The notes under the pieces were generated by a model, which made no database searches, had not been told where the DNA came from, and saw nothing but the letters and a program-made list of their open reading frames with translations. This document shows, piece by piece, positions 25,020-35,849 of a stretch of 64,000 bases of DNA. Source of the DNA: Gnetum montanum (taxonomy: Eukaryota > Streptophyta > Gnetopsida > Gnetales > Gnetaceae); the NCBI GenBank assembly GCA_015680685.1, contig MNCI01001360.1, forward strand, positions 191,279 through 255,278, read 5' to 3'. The position numbers and the translations under genes are program-made. Numbering within the stretch: the first letter of the stretch is position 1; each line of letters begins with the position of its first letter.

Positions 25020-25690
25020 TGCTGGTGGTTTCCCAAGCTCTTCACGCGTGGAACAAGATCGAGGTGGCGATGGGTGTCACGCCAACATTCGAACCTGACT
25101 ACGCCGTGTTCCAGGAGGAAGAACTCTAGCAAATGGTGGAACAGTGCGGCTGGAACAGCCCCTTGCAGCAGTTGGCTGGTGACCCAGACCTTGCAAATGA
25201 CGCGTTCTTCTCTAACTGGCACAACGACCGAGGGAGAGAGGTAACCATCACGGAATCTTCAATTGCCAGGTGTCTGGGGGCCCAGGCCGCTGGCAAGGTC
25301 ATTTTGCCTTCCACACGAGGGTTTTAGGACGCAAAACTGTTCTTCAATGGGCCGGTGCCACGCACGCAAAGCAGACAAGTGCCCAGATCCTCCTTGCCCC
25401 AAATTTGGGCCCAAGCAGCAGATCTGGTGGACAGATTTTTTGTCTAGTCTAGCAACAACTCCAAGCTCCAAGGCATCCACTTTGCCTTCCTTCGTTGCCT
25501 GAAGTTGGGACGTCGGGTTAACTTACTCGATTTTTTCTGGCGGCCCTACAACTTCAAAGACAAGGCCATCATTCGAGGCTCATCCTGGCCTTATGGCAGG
25601 GGGCAGAGAGGGGGCAAAACTCGTAGAACACCCCCCCCCCCCCCTGGCCCATTGTCTTCGGCCAACCGGGAGAACCTCTAGACCCTACTT
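25020..25690 (+). pseudogene. Extra post-RT domain of LINE1, shared with LINE2
   Basis: After the usual ORF2 end, the plus strand continues with a protein-like reading of about 200 residues: VAMGVTPTFEPDY, QCGWNSPLQQLAGDPDLAND, EVTITESSIARCLG, ILPSTRGF, FFNGPVPR, LPQIWAQAADLVDRFF, KLQGIHFAFLRCLKLGRRVN. The same order of blocks is seen on the opposite strand in LINE2 (31990-32760). Function unknown. The pattern of a helix-rich region followed by a TITESSIARCLG-like block resembles the 'plant transposon protein / plant mobile domain' type found in some Gypsy elements; that is a guess from memory. In-frame stops occur at 25129, 25326 and 25447. Confidence 0.65.
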
Positions 25691-25693
25691 GCA

Positions 25694-26284
25694 ATGACTT
25701 ACACGCGGAAACGGCATAGCCAGCGTGAACAGCGCCCCCCAACCAATACTGCAACACCAGAGTCGTCTCCGCCTAAGACCTCCGAGCGCAATGCGAACTG
25801 GGACGAGGAGTTGCAGCAGGCTGCACAAAAGGCCGCATCCATGGCACGCGAGGCTGAGCGGCAAGAATGGGAGGCAAAATGGCAAGAATCCCTCGTGCAA
25901 GCACGGGCTGAGTTGGAGGCCCAGTTTAGAGAAAGGGAGCAAGAAAGGGTGAGGCAACAAACCCTCCTAGCCGATGCAGCCCAAGCCCAGCTGGTGGATG
26001 AGATCCAGGCCCAAGTGCGGAAAGAATTGATGCAGGAGGAAACCACTCGAAGGGAGCACGAGAAGGCTGAACGGGCACAACTTGAACGAGAACAGAAGGA
26101 GGAGGCCCAGCAGCAAAGCCAACTAGACTGGGCACACGAACACAGCGCCCACCAATGGCTTACAGGTGGACGGTGCCCATACCTCATCCTGGGCATCAAT
26201 TGTGACGGCTCTTGGGGGGGCTCAAACACCATATCCGCCGAACCTCAACGCACTTCCACCCAAATACGGGGACATCAACGGTAG
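25694..26284 (+). CDS. Open coiled-coil ORF at the 3' end of LINE1 (196 aa)
   Basis: An uninterrupted frame of 196 residues in an otherwise broken LINE. Residues 30-150 are almost entirely Glu/Gln/Ala/Arg with heptad-like spacing (EELQQAAQKAASMAREAER, EREQERVRQQ), so a long coiled coil is expected. The N-terminus is basic and Pro/Thr-rich. It follows the extra domain and probably formed one protein with it; the ATG at 25694 may not be the true start. LINE2 keeps a decayed match (minus strand, ~31720-31830: REHEYRHLVE, EELCLEEMAKEEQ). Whether it is expressed is unknown; low-complexity composition alone could keep such a frame open. Confidence 0.5.
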   Translation: MTYTRKRHSQREQRPPTNTATPESSPPKTSERNANWDEELQQAAQKAASMAREAERQEWEAKWQESLVQARAELEAQFREREQERVRQQTLLADAAQAQLVDEIQAQVRKELMQEETTRREHEKAERAQLEREQKEEAQQQSQLDWAHEHSAHQWLTGGRCPYLILGINCDGSWGGSNTISAEPQRTSTQIRGHQR

Positions 26285-26289
26285 ATAGG

Positions 26290-26698
26290 AATAGACAGGA
26301 GTCGGCCATGCAAGGAATCCAGCAGGCCGCTAGTTTTGTGGACACGAAACTCCATCAAAACACGCTAGATATTCTTCATGAGCTAGAATGCCCACACTGT
26401 GGCTGCCATCGGCTGCCAACAAACCCCTAGCAGGGTCGCTGCTTTCAACCTGCGAGGGTTGTTGTTGCCCCCCCTCCCCCCCCCCCCCCCCCTTTTTTCG
26501 CCCCTTGCCCCCCCCCCCCCACCCAAAACTCATTTTTTAGCTTAGAGTGGCTACGACTAGACTAATGCGAAGTTTGGCATGTCGATTTTGGGGTATTACC
26601 CCACCACACATGGGCCATTGTTGATGACCCGCTGTTTGTAATCTCTTGTACTATATTTTTTCAGCAATACAATCCCGACTATTTCCTCAAAAAGAAAA
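26290..26698 (+). other. 3' UTR and tail of LINE1
   Basis: C-rich tracts at 26460-26520, then a typical plant LINE end (TTGTACTATATTTTTTCAGC, AATACAATCC) and the A-rich tail at 26689-26698, followed by the target-site copy. Confidence 0.7.
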
Positions 26699-26713
26699 AT
26701 AGTTCAATAATAG

Positions 26714-28570
26714 AGTAGTTTGAGCTCTACAAATCAAAGACCATAGCCCTGCTGGAGAAAGGAAAGCAAGCTATAAAAGAGTTGTCGCAACTAAAACAAT
26801 TGAAAGAATTTCACCTACAATGCTTGATTCTATGTGATTGCAAATGATGAAGGAACAAGCGAAGGAAGCTAAGGAGCTGTCTACGATGACCACCTAAAAG
26901 TAAAATGCAACTGCAAAAAAAAAAAAGTTTGTGGTTCAAATTTGGACATCAATCAAACTATTAGATATATCCTCTACTCAAGATACAATCATTCATTTCT
27001 TAACATAAGAAGAAAAATGACTTATGAAAGGTTACGATGGTCCATAAGTAGTCATAACCATTCACAAGATACAAAAAAGCACAGGATCACACCTTGTAGA
27101 TATCGGGATTAATTTTGAGATATCTGTACAATAAGGAAAAGCCCTCATGAGCCAAAAACAAAATATGGTGGTGGTTTGTAAGACCACATAAAAGGAAAAG
27201 GCAGACTTATAGCATTGCCAAAGAAAGAAGCAACACCAGTAAAACATAAGTTCTTACAAACTTAGTATAGACTAGTCTAAAGTAATAGCAAGCCTAAAAA
27301 TGATGTTAGGATATATTAGAATCAGAACCAAGGCTAGTTGTAGGCTATCTACAATAGCTTATGATCAATACTAATCTACAATGCCAATCAACATCACTTA
27401 AAGGATTCGTAAGTTGGCAGTAAGACTTTTGATACTCATAATTGTAGAAAGGATTACAAAGTACAGTTATCTTATAGATCAAAGTTACAATGACTCCCTT
27501 GGCTCATTATACAGATCCTGGTATATTAGAGTTGCCCAAGAAAGTGTAAAACCAAACTCTAATGAAAACAGAGCTTTGACGTTGATGTCAAGGCTAAAGA
27601 AAATCTTCTCAAAGAGAAGTAGAATCAGTTGGTGTAATTGGATGCTAAGAAAAAAAAAGACACATGCAAGGACCACAGAATTGGCACAACTGTCAGCAAA
27701 TATGTCTGCAATTGGTGAATATGTAAGTCTGCGATTGGTGAATATGTAAGTGACCTTCTCAATTTAATTGTTCAAAATAACTTGCTCATCACGAATCATC
27801 CTCTCTCCATGGACAAGAATGTATTGGAGCAAGTAACCACTACCAAATTAAAGTCTCTGGTGCTTCCCTCTTCTTCTTTTAACCCTCCTTCCTCCACAGT
27901 TGAAACTGCGATGATTTTATCAAAAATACATAAGCCTCCTTCACAAACCACAGAGAAGGTAAATGTTGAAGATGATCCTTCCCTCCGTGAGTTTGATAGT
28001 ATGTTAAATATTGAGCTCTCCTAAACGTAAATAAAAATTAAAACAGGCTTCTTTATTTTCAAATGATGGTTTTAGAATTTTTGTGGCTTCAAATTTATGT
28101 TCTATCTTAAAAGTTAAATATTATCTTGGCCATGCTATCTTTTAAAGAAATTTATCTCCATTTAGTTTTTTATCACAATCTTCTTCTTACCATTTCAAGA
28201 AATCTTAATAAAAAGATAGGATAATGAGACTGTCGGTATACTATAATATAATAAGTTATAGCTTTATTGTTAAAAGAATATTGGTTTTGTTATATACACG
28301 GTTAGCCCAAATAAAAAACAGGAATGGAGTATTTAATAAAAGGTATGCCATACTGGGCATTACAAACTTCTCCACAACCGTGAAGTAAAACTAAATTATT
28401 CTTCAAACTATAAGTACAGTTTAAGGGGAAGTAAAGTCTATTTAATATCCTTTAAATTTGTTTTAAATTTTCAAAAAACGATAAAATGTAAATCCACAAA
28501 AAAGTGACCGATAATAAAGCTTTGATAAGTTGTTTAATGAAAGTTCACCTGCATTGAGTTTAAAGGGAAG
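26714..28570 (+). other. Interior of element F after LINE1
   Basis: AT-rich. Short plus-strand frames (26730-26830; 27414-27749; 27782-28024) are Lys/Glu/Ser-rich and helical, with no motif of a known enzyme. No RT, RNase H or integrase, which supports F being non-autonomous. The last bases before the LTR are a purine-rich priming tract. Confidence 0.45.
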
Positions 28571-29197
28571 TGTTAAGTGATGTTGTGATTATCAATCTCA
28601 ACGTGTATGTTATTAAAAAGGATGTATGATTGTTATGTTCTTAAAAAGGATGTATAATTGCTATGGTTAAAATGAAGATATGATTAGTTAGCTATCCTGT
28701 GAAAGGGTGTGTGTCTATCAAATTAAAGACATGTCTCTTGGATTTCTAAAGCAATAAAATGGATGGCACTATCATGTTCTACATACACAGACTCAACATA
28801 CAAGAGACACATTACAACCGTCGGTTACAAAGTACATGGTTACTGTTATACTCTACCGTTCCGACCTGACTATTTCAGTTCATATTCTGTATTCAATACA
28901 CTATATTTTACTCAGTTCTTAACTTTACGTTGTGTCTGACAAAATTGTGGGTACTTGTCATTCACAGTTTGGTGTTTAATGTTTTGTATTTGTGTGTCCA
29001 TAAGCTATGAAGCTTAATGTGCACCCTCGATCATTCTAAGTCTTTATTGTTCGTCATATGACTTATGTCTCATCTATGTATTGCAACCGTGGATTGCCTT
29101 ACGGTTATATATCTGTGGTTTTTTCATCTGTTACATTTGTAATATTCTGCTCAATAAATTTGCTTTGTTTACTTCCTGTGGACCTTACATTCCAACA
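28571..29197 (+). repeat. 3' LTR of element F
   Basis: 627 bp; same start and end as the 12589 copy, preceded by purine tract AAAGGGAAG. Clearly diverged from its partner, so an old insertion. Confidence 0.8.
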
Positions 29198-31689
29198 ATT
29201 CCAATATCACTTTAAAATTGTGAATGAGTATTTTGTACCTCTTTATTTTTTATCAATTGCAAAACTATACAAAGTTGGAAGAAATGCACAATAAGTACTT
29301 CAAACATTTTCTCCCAATGGTGAATTTCACACCATCCTATGATCCTTTGATGGCTTCTCCATAAGCCACAAGTTTTCTGATGGCAAAATCGAATGACTTC
29401 CAATATTAGAGAGAGTGTTTTGCACGATCTTTAAGGATGCATCAAATAACATGGTCGTGTGTCTCAAGTGTAGGCTGTCCCATATTAATTATAATAGTGC
29501 AAAACATATGTTGGAGAACGAGCGAAGAACAGAGATCTTTCTCAAGCCTCAGCCGAATTATGTGTCTCTTTCTATCTTCAAAACTTCATTTTGGAGAAAC
29601 TGCAAAATGTATTCAATTTTCATAGATCTAAGAAACTCGCTGGTCAGAATCTTCAAGGCTTATTTGAAAAGGATCAGCATCTGTCAACAACATTGAATAA
29701 TTTTGTTTGGGAACATCTTGTGTTTTTCAAGGGCTTTGTGACCCTTGTTACAGTTCTTACTCGCTCCATACCAAACTGACTCTTCTCCTACACATCTATG
29801 CTTTGGTAGTATTTGTGCTATATCAAACTTCATTCAGAAGAGTTTTATATGTTGTTGAAAAAACAAAACCATTGTGTAGTTCAAGGATGACGCTGCAATG
29901 AAAGAGGAGTTCTGTTGCCAAGTGGAAAAACCCAACTATTGGCAACATCAAAACGGAGGATGCAAGGGAGCTTACAATTATGTGGGAAAGATATGAGTGC
30001 CAAGCACATGAAAAGTCTAGCAGAGCCCTATGATGAAGTATGACACTTGAGTCTTGCCAAAGAAGACGCAGAGGTGTATAATGCAAGTTATCATCTAGAT
30101 GAAATTCCCATCGCAATAAGTTAGGTGGTTATTGCAGCACAGTAATACCAATTTATTGCAACGGAATATGAAAAGGAGTATCGCCTGCAAAAGACGTATA
30201 GGTAACAGATGACAATAGCAACAAAAAAAGCTAGGAAAAGGTCAAGGAAGCAGTCTCGCAGTACAGCATTGGGCTTCTACAAAATCCACTGCACAATATT
30301 TATGTGGTGCAAAAGATGACCCTGCTTGATATAAAAGGTATCATTTATTATACAGTATTGTAGCAGACCATTGCATGTGTTGGTACTCCAGAAACTGCTT
30401 CCACAGAATATATTTCAAAGCTTGCTTACAAAAGTCTGAAAAACGAGAAGAAAGAAGTTTAGGCATCCTCATCCAAAGTGTTTCAGAATATGGCCAACTG
30501 GGAGAAGCTTGTCAAGAGGTGTGGCAAGAAGGATCTAAGAAGACCCCTCCAGAAACTTGATGAAGAGACCAACCTGTCCTCCACAACAATCAAAGTTTGC
30601 AGAAGCAAGTGGTCAAACAAGGACAGGAGCTAGTGGTGGGTTGTGCAAAGTTACAGAAGGCTGTTACTCAGCAAAATGAACTCCAAGAGAAGGGGAAGCA
30701 TCTCAAGGAGTAACTTTAACATAAACAGCCACCCACACTGCTGAGTTGCAAAAGTTGCAGGAGGAGCTAATGCTCAAAGAAAAGATTTGGATAGCATTCC
30801 TCCACAACAATCTGAACCAACAAGTTTACTCAGTTCATTCTTCTTCCCACCATCTTCCTACACGATCCCTTGAAGTCTATGCTCTATAGCAAGGAAGAAG
30901 AAGATTAACCTCTGCAACCGACTTGATGGCTAAGTAATATGCGCCCCTGCATGAACTAAAGTTGTAATATTGGTTTTTTTATTTAATAATTCCATAATGA
31001 ATAAACGGTTTCTTGTGGTTGGTTCTAATATGCTTCGTCAAACTTGCATTCCAAAATAAAGGGGAGAAGTCCATACTGTGACAACATTGTGATTAACTTT
31101 GTAACTAGCTGCTATAGTAATTTATTCTTTTATATAAGTCTCTTTCCTTAACCTACTTCCACTTTGAGAACACATTTTGTCAATTACAGGGAAATGTTGA
31201 CATTATGAAAAGAGAATTTTGTAATATAAAAAATAATTAGCCAAACATGTTCCCGATTTCTCGGTAACAAAGTGGTATTGACCCCTTAACAAATAGACGT
31301 ATTCCAATGAAGCAAACATTACGATGGTTGACTTTCAGAAAAGAAAAAGCCCAAGGAATGAACAAAGACAAGTACAGAAGACAAGGAGATATGAAATCAA
31401 GAATCCTCCAGACCTCTTCACCACAAAAGGTACATCCACTACAAAGAGATAGACAGGAGTGCTAAAACTAGGGAAGTAGCTCAGCGACACTTCACCAGAA
31501 CCAGATATGATTAGCACAGTAGAAATTAGGGTTCAAAAAAGGCCCTACTAATTGGCTAGAGTTGAACTAATTAGTATTTGTAGTGTTCAAGACTACAAAG
31601 GTTTTAGCCACCCATCCACAATGATCCATAAGCAGTTGTTTACACCAATGTGAAAGTCGGTTCAACTAAAGCTGCAAAATTTAACTTAG
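29198..31689. other. Unassigned intron DNA with coiled-coil-like relic
   Basis: AT-rich intron DNA between F and LINE2. From 30050 to 30900 the plus strand reads, with frameshifts, as Lys/Gln/Glu-rich helical protein (LQKQVVKQGQELVVG, LQKAVTQQNELQEKGK), perhaps a gag-like protein of an old non-autonomous element. A purine tract (AAAATAAAGGGGAGAAG, ~31050) followed by a TATA-like site (~31130) may mark an old LTR. No partner LTR identified; no gene supported. Confidence 0.35.
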
Positions 31690-34600
31690 CTGATCATCTT
31701 CAAGTTCATTTTTGATGGTCGCCTAATGCAAGTCACTTCATCATTGCTCTTCCTTGGCCATCTCTTCAAGGCACAATTCTTCCTACTCCACCAAGTGTCG
31801 GTATTCATGTTCACGTGCCTAGCAGTTAGCCTCCTACAGGGCCATTTCTCCGCCCAAGCCCTAGCAACCACTTCTTCAATGGCTCTTGCCAAGTCGGCTT
31901 CAAATTTGTCTTGGAGTTCCCAACAGATATTTTCAGCATGCACCAAGGATGTATCAGGTGAGGAAGGCTCCGAACCAGCAATCACCCCTGGCACTCCCCA
32001 TGCATCTCATCCCCTAGAACCTCTAGTGCATCAAACACTGGAGAGAAGGGCATATCTACCAACGGCCATTGCCACCCATAGATTGCCATGCACAACATGT
32101 AACAGGCAAGGGGTAGCACCACTGGAACGCCGCATTCTAGAGGGCCAAGATAGCCCCAAATGACAGCCCCATCATTGCCAATGCAACAAAGCAAGGAAGA
32201 ACTTTGGGAGGTTAAGCCTACAGCCCAACCCCAAGCATTTGAGGAACATAAAGAGTGCACCTTGCAACTTCCAAACGTTGCCAGATTGCATGAAAAAATA
32301 GTCAATCAACTCCATGGCATCTTGCCACAACGGTGGCAAGGCCAACTTGGGGACATGTCTACTCCCTGTTTTGGGAATGGGCCTTCAAAGAAATCCTCCA
32401 CGTCCTGTAAGCCTCTTCCGGTGGGGAGAACCACCTCCTCATCCACTAGAACCCCGAGATACTAAGCCAAAACCTCCTCGATTAGCATAAAATACACACA
32501 ATGTTAGGTCGTACAGTCAACCCTCCAATTCTAATAGAATAAGCTATCAACAAGGTCAAGGTCCCCCACCAACAAAGGGAGAAGGGCAACCCACCCAACA
32601 CACATAAGCAAACCCCAAAGCACCTGGTTACCCTGGTACCCCATGCATGTTGGCTCATAGGTAGGTGTAATGCCCATCGTGACAGTAGCCTCCCACCACA
32701 ACCAAACACCGAGGGCAGCAACCTGCACAGAAGGAGGAAGAGGCTCAAAGCTAAAAATCAAAGCGTTACATGCCCACCACAGACACTAGAGGACCACGAA
32801 AGTTGTGGAGTCCTCATCAAGCTTGACCAGCGGCTAGAGTGTAGCAGACCACCAAACCTCTGTGGCAAAATGGCATTGATATGCAAAGTGGTACAACATT
32901 TCAAGGTCTAACACACAGAGGATAGATGTTGTCGATATTAATGCCTTGCGTCATAAGCAAAACGCACACCAACAAAGCAACATGAGATAGAAACCAAAGG
33001 AAGGCTTTTATTTTTTTTGATAGCCAGCCCGCCCAAATCACCTTCCATCCCTTGACCATGGGATATTTCTTTTTGATGATATTGTGTAGCTGCACATCCT
33101 GCATTTCCCCTTGGGACACCACTTGCACATGTCTACAAAGGGTACACCAAATATGCAAGTCCTGAGTGCCTGTTGTCTCATGACTGGTATTTGTTTATCA
33201 TGATGCAAATCCATTGGGCAGAGTTGTCAATATGTTGCATTAGCCAGTTGGCGAGGAGTTGGTATCCCATGTTGATAACATCCTGGAATTTCAAGATACC
33301 CAAATCCCCAACAAACTTGGGCCTCACCCCAATCTCCTAGCAAATGAGATGCATACATTCACCCCCTATACCCCCCAACCAAATAAAATTCCTTACTAAC
33401 TGATCAACTTTGTCAATAATGCCCTTCGGGGATGAGCCAACAGAAGCAATAAATCTAGCAATGGTCAATAGGACAGAGGTAGCAAGAACAATTTTTTTCT
33501 TCCTAGTTAAAAAGCACATTGTCTAATGCCCAATTCGTTGTTAGAGCTTTTGGGAGCAATTTAGACCACGACATCATTCTATTTGAAGCATACATTGGCA
33601 GGCACATATAGTGAGTCCATCGGCATTCCCAAGAGGATGCCAAGCACCTGACAAACCTACCCCTTCACTCGACCGTTAGTATTAAGGAAGTGGAGCGTGG
33701 ACTTCCCTTTGTTGAGTTCAAGTCCAACCTATTTGGCCATCCTGCAAAGCAATCTATTCACCACTTGGGCCTAGGGAACCGCAACACGAGTGAAGAAGAT
33801 AGTATCATCAACGCGGTGTTATGTCAAGTAGTGTACCCCAATGATCTCCATCCCCCTAAACCCTTCCATTTTACAGTATAAGTCCATCATATCCATTGTG
33901 ATAATAAATAGGTAGGGGGATAAGGGGATCCCCTTGTCATAACCCTAGACCAGGGGAGGAGAACCCCCAAAGCTTCACATCAATATCCAATGAGTACGCC
34001 CTAGAAGCTTGTAAGTTGATACATAAATTGATGAACTTCAAGTAAAGCCCTTTTCTAAGTACAATTTCTCTAAGGGTGTTCCAACTAACAATATCATAGG
34101 CTTTCCTGATGTCAAGTTTGATGCACATTCTCAGATATTTAGCTACCTGGACAAAGTGCAGGATCTCCTACAACAGGATGACCTAGTCCTAAATATATCT
34201 TCCTTTAATAAACCCGGCTTGTTGCACACCCACAAAAGTTGGCATTGGTAGTGCCATCCTCCATACAATTTTTGTGAAAAGGTGAAGCAGGGTATGGCAA
34301 ACCCCAATGGGCCTGAACTAGGATGGTTTGGTGGGGTTCGTGACTTTGGAAATAAGCACAATGCAAGAGCAATTAATCTCATGTCAAACCTGCTACCAAT
34401 GGAGCATCAAGTTGAATGTGTCTAAAATATTCCTTCCCAGGATGTCATCATACTCCCTAAAGAATTCTGTAGGCCATCCATCAGGCCCAGGACCTCTAGC
34501 AGCTTTGAGCAATGCCATAGCCCACTCCAATTCAAACAAAGTAAAAGGTACAAGCATCTTTCAGTTCTCTACCTCTCCCACCACCGTTCAGATTTGGGCA

Positions 34601-34880
34601 GAAACTAGAAGAGTTTCCTTTCTACACAAGATATCCGCCCAATATGCATGCATAGCCTGAGCAGTATCCTTGGTCTTGTGAAAGATGTTTCCCTTGTGGA
34701 TTAGGCAATGAATTCTTTTGGATTCGTTCTTAGCTTTTGCTGTCGTGAAGAAAAATCGGGTATTCCTGTCCCCCTCCTTCAACCAACAAACCCTCGAGCA
34801 CTACCTCTAGTATAGTTCCTCCTCCACAAACAACTCCTAGAGCTCCATCAACACCTCGTGCTATTCATTCTCATTCTATG
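31690..34880 (-). mobile_element. LINE2: 5'-truncated L1-type LINE of the same family as LINE1
   Basis: Minus-strand non-LTR element. From its 5' side: the pre-RT block (KEGDRNTRFFFTTAKAKNES, 34588-34782), RT (CIKLDIRKAYDIVSWNTLRE, 33937-34128), the thumb/connection block (ATSVLLTIARFIASVG, 33337-33519) and the zf-RVT region (KIKAFLWFLSHVALLVCVLL, 32901-33158). The same extra domain as in LINE1 follows (31990-32760), with a decayed coiled coil at its end. Endonuclease and ORF1 are missing (5' truncation near 34880). Many stops. It is less GC-rich than LINE1, as expected for an older copy. Confidence 0.85.
31990..32760 (-). pseudogene. Extra post-RT domain of LINE2
   Basis: The minus strand reads, across two frameshifts, VTMGITPTYEPTC, VGDLDLVDSLFY, VVLPTGRGLQDVEDFFEGPF, LWQDAMELIDYFF and KLQGALFMFLKCLGLGCRLN. 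Each block has a counterpart in the same order at 25020-25690 of LINE1 (for example KLQGIHFAFLRCLKLGRRVN). Similarity is clearer at protein than DNA level, the mark of a domain once kept by selection. Confidence 0.7.
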
Positions 34881-35287
34881 ATAATGAGGTTGACCAAGAT
34901 AAAATTGGTTACTACTTAGATTAAACCAGGATTCAAACCAATAATCACTACAATAACTTTTTAAGTCAAGAGAGAGCATAGTAACATTGATTTAAGACTC
35001 CAACTTCATCTCAAGTGTTTCTGCTTCAGTACCCAAGATGAGAGCATGGAAGCTTAGCAGTAAACAAATTTTTGAGGGAGCAAGCTCTTGCATAACACTA
35101 CAAAATTCTAAGGTTCAAACACATCTCAAATGCAATTTTCCAGCTAAGTAAGACAAACTTTAAAGCATAACTAGGAAAAATGAGAACTGTGCAAGGTCTA
35201 GCTTCAAGACCGTAAGCAAATGCAGTACTAGTAGTTTAAACTGAGCATTTCAACAATAGAAAATGTTTGTAACGAGCTAGAGATTAC
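34881..35287. other. Intron 2 next to exon 2: nothing recognised
   Basis: AT-rich intron sequence between LINE2 and the exon 2 donor; no ORF or repeat that I can assign. Confidence 0.6.
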
Positions 35288-35394
35288 CCCAAATTGATAT
35301 CAACGTAATCACAATAAGGCTGAACAATCTGGGCTGCAGCCAAAAGTCGTTCAGGATCATTTGCACAGAATTGCACAAATAAAGGACGATCATT
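35288..35394 (-). CDS. DUS1: Exon 2 of DUS1-type tRNA-dihydrouridine synthase
   Basis: This 107-nt exon encodes 35 residues plus two bases of a Gly codon (starts [14 protein letters not shown], ends DYVDINL-G). It carries the conserved strand motif VQFCANDP and the start of the catalytic loop. The acceptor is a pyrimidine-rich TTTGCAG just before 35394; the donor is GTAATC directly after 35288. The phase fits both neighbours: exon 1 ends in phase 0, and the final GG joins the G that opens exon 3 to make GGG (Gly226). It was found by homology because it is too short for an ORF search. It is the only unique coding DNA between two ~25 kb introns full of transposons. Confidence 0.93.
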
Positions 35395-35399
35395 CTGCA

Positions 35400-35849
35400 A
35401 AGAAGTATTAGAAATCTTATAAATCCATTATAAAATGAGCTGCTAAAATCACATTTTGCATTACATATAATTTCAAATTTTCACATCTTCAGTGGTAACA
35501 AATGCAGTCACATAATTTTAAGTATAACAGAAGAAGCAGAAAAATAACAGCACAGGAAGTGCAAACAGCATATAATAACGCAAGAAATAGGAGCACAAAA
35601 CAAAGTTCCTTTACTACTTCCAAAAGCAAACACAAGACACCCTAAAGTTCCAGCCAAGACAAACAAAAAGCCTTCACAGCCAAAACTATACCAACACAAC
35701 TTTAATCAGCAAAAATATAATAAAAGATTTGGCTTCACTAGCTAACATTCTCCCTTTCGAAGACAAATCTGAAGAGCCTTCAAGAAATCAGCAGATGTCC
35801 ATCCATTGCTTATGACCTAACTATAGCATACATGTATTTGCGTAAGCCA
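35400..35849. other. Intron 1 next to exon 2: nothing recognised
   Basis: AT-rich; no repeat or coding match seen between the exon 2 acceptor and the Copia A fragment. Confidence 0.55.

Larger units (their letters stand above)
20702..26698 (+). mobile_element. LINE1: GC-rich L1-type LINE with an extra C-terminal domain
   Basis: A nearly full-length non-LTR retrotransposon (about 6 kb) inserted in element F. It ends in an A-rich tail and is flanked by matching ~15-bp sites (ATAGTTCATCTAATAG at 20686; ATAGTTCAATAATAG at 26699). Order: ORF1 with a degenerate zinc knuckle, endonuclease, reverse transcriptase, zinc-finger RVT region, then an additional conserved domain and a coiled-coil ORF. It is clearly richer in G+C than the surrounding DNA, with C-tracts near 25629 and 26465. 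There are many stops, so it is inactive. A 51-N gap lies in ORF1. Confidence 0.88.
12589..29197 (+). mobile_element. Element F: LTR retrotransposon without recognisable pol, hosting E and LINE1
   Basis: A pair of related terminal repeats (12589..13270 and 28571..29197) begins TGTTAAGTGATG and ends TTCCAACA. The first is followed by an iMet-type primer site (TGTTATCAGAGC). The second is preceded by a purine tract (AAAGGGAAG). Flanking five-base sites ATTCT and ATTCC suggest a target duplication with one change. Without nested Gypsy E and LINE1, the interior is only about 2.7 kb and encodes scattered coiled-coil-like frames but no RT or integrase. F is therefore probably a non-autonomous element mobilised in trans. 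Confidence 0.75.
9722..35287 (-). other. Intron 2 of the DUS1 gene (25,566 bp)
   Basis: Donor GTAATC (35287 downward) and acceptor TTTGGGCAG (9722); phase 2, inside the Gly226 codon and one codon before catalytic Cys227. It holds LINE2, LTR element F with nested Gypsy E and LINE1, a Copia reverse-transcriptase fragment at 10.3 kb, and unassigned AT-rich DNA. No exon is missing from the joined protein. Confidence 0.85.

Noticed and set aside
25699-26232. Minus-strand ORF of 177 aa, Ser/Cys/Ala-rich
   Set aside because: Antisense of the Glu/Gln-rich coiled-coil ORF; composition follows from the repeat codons on the other strand.
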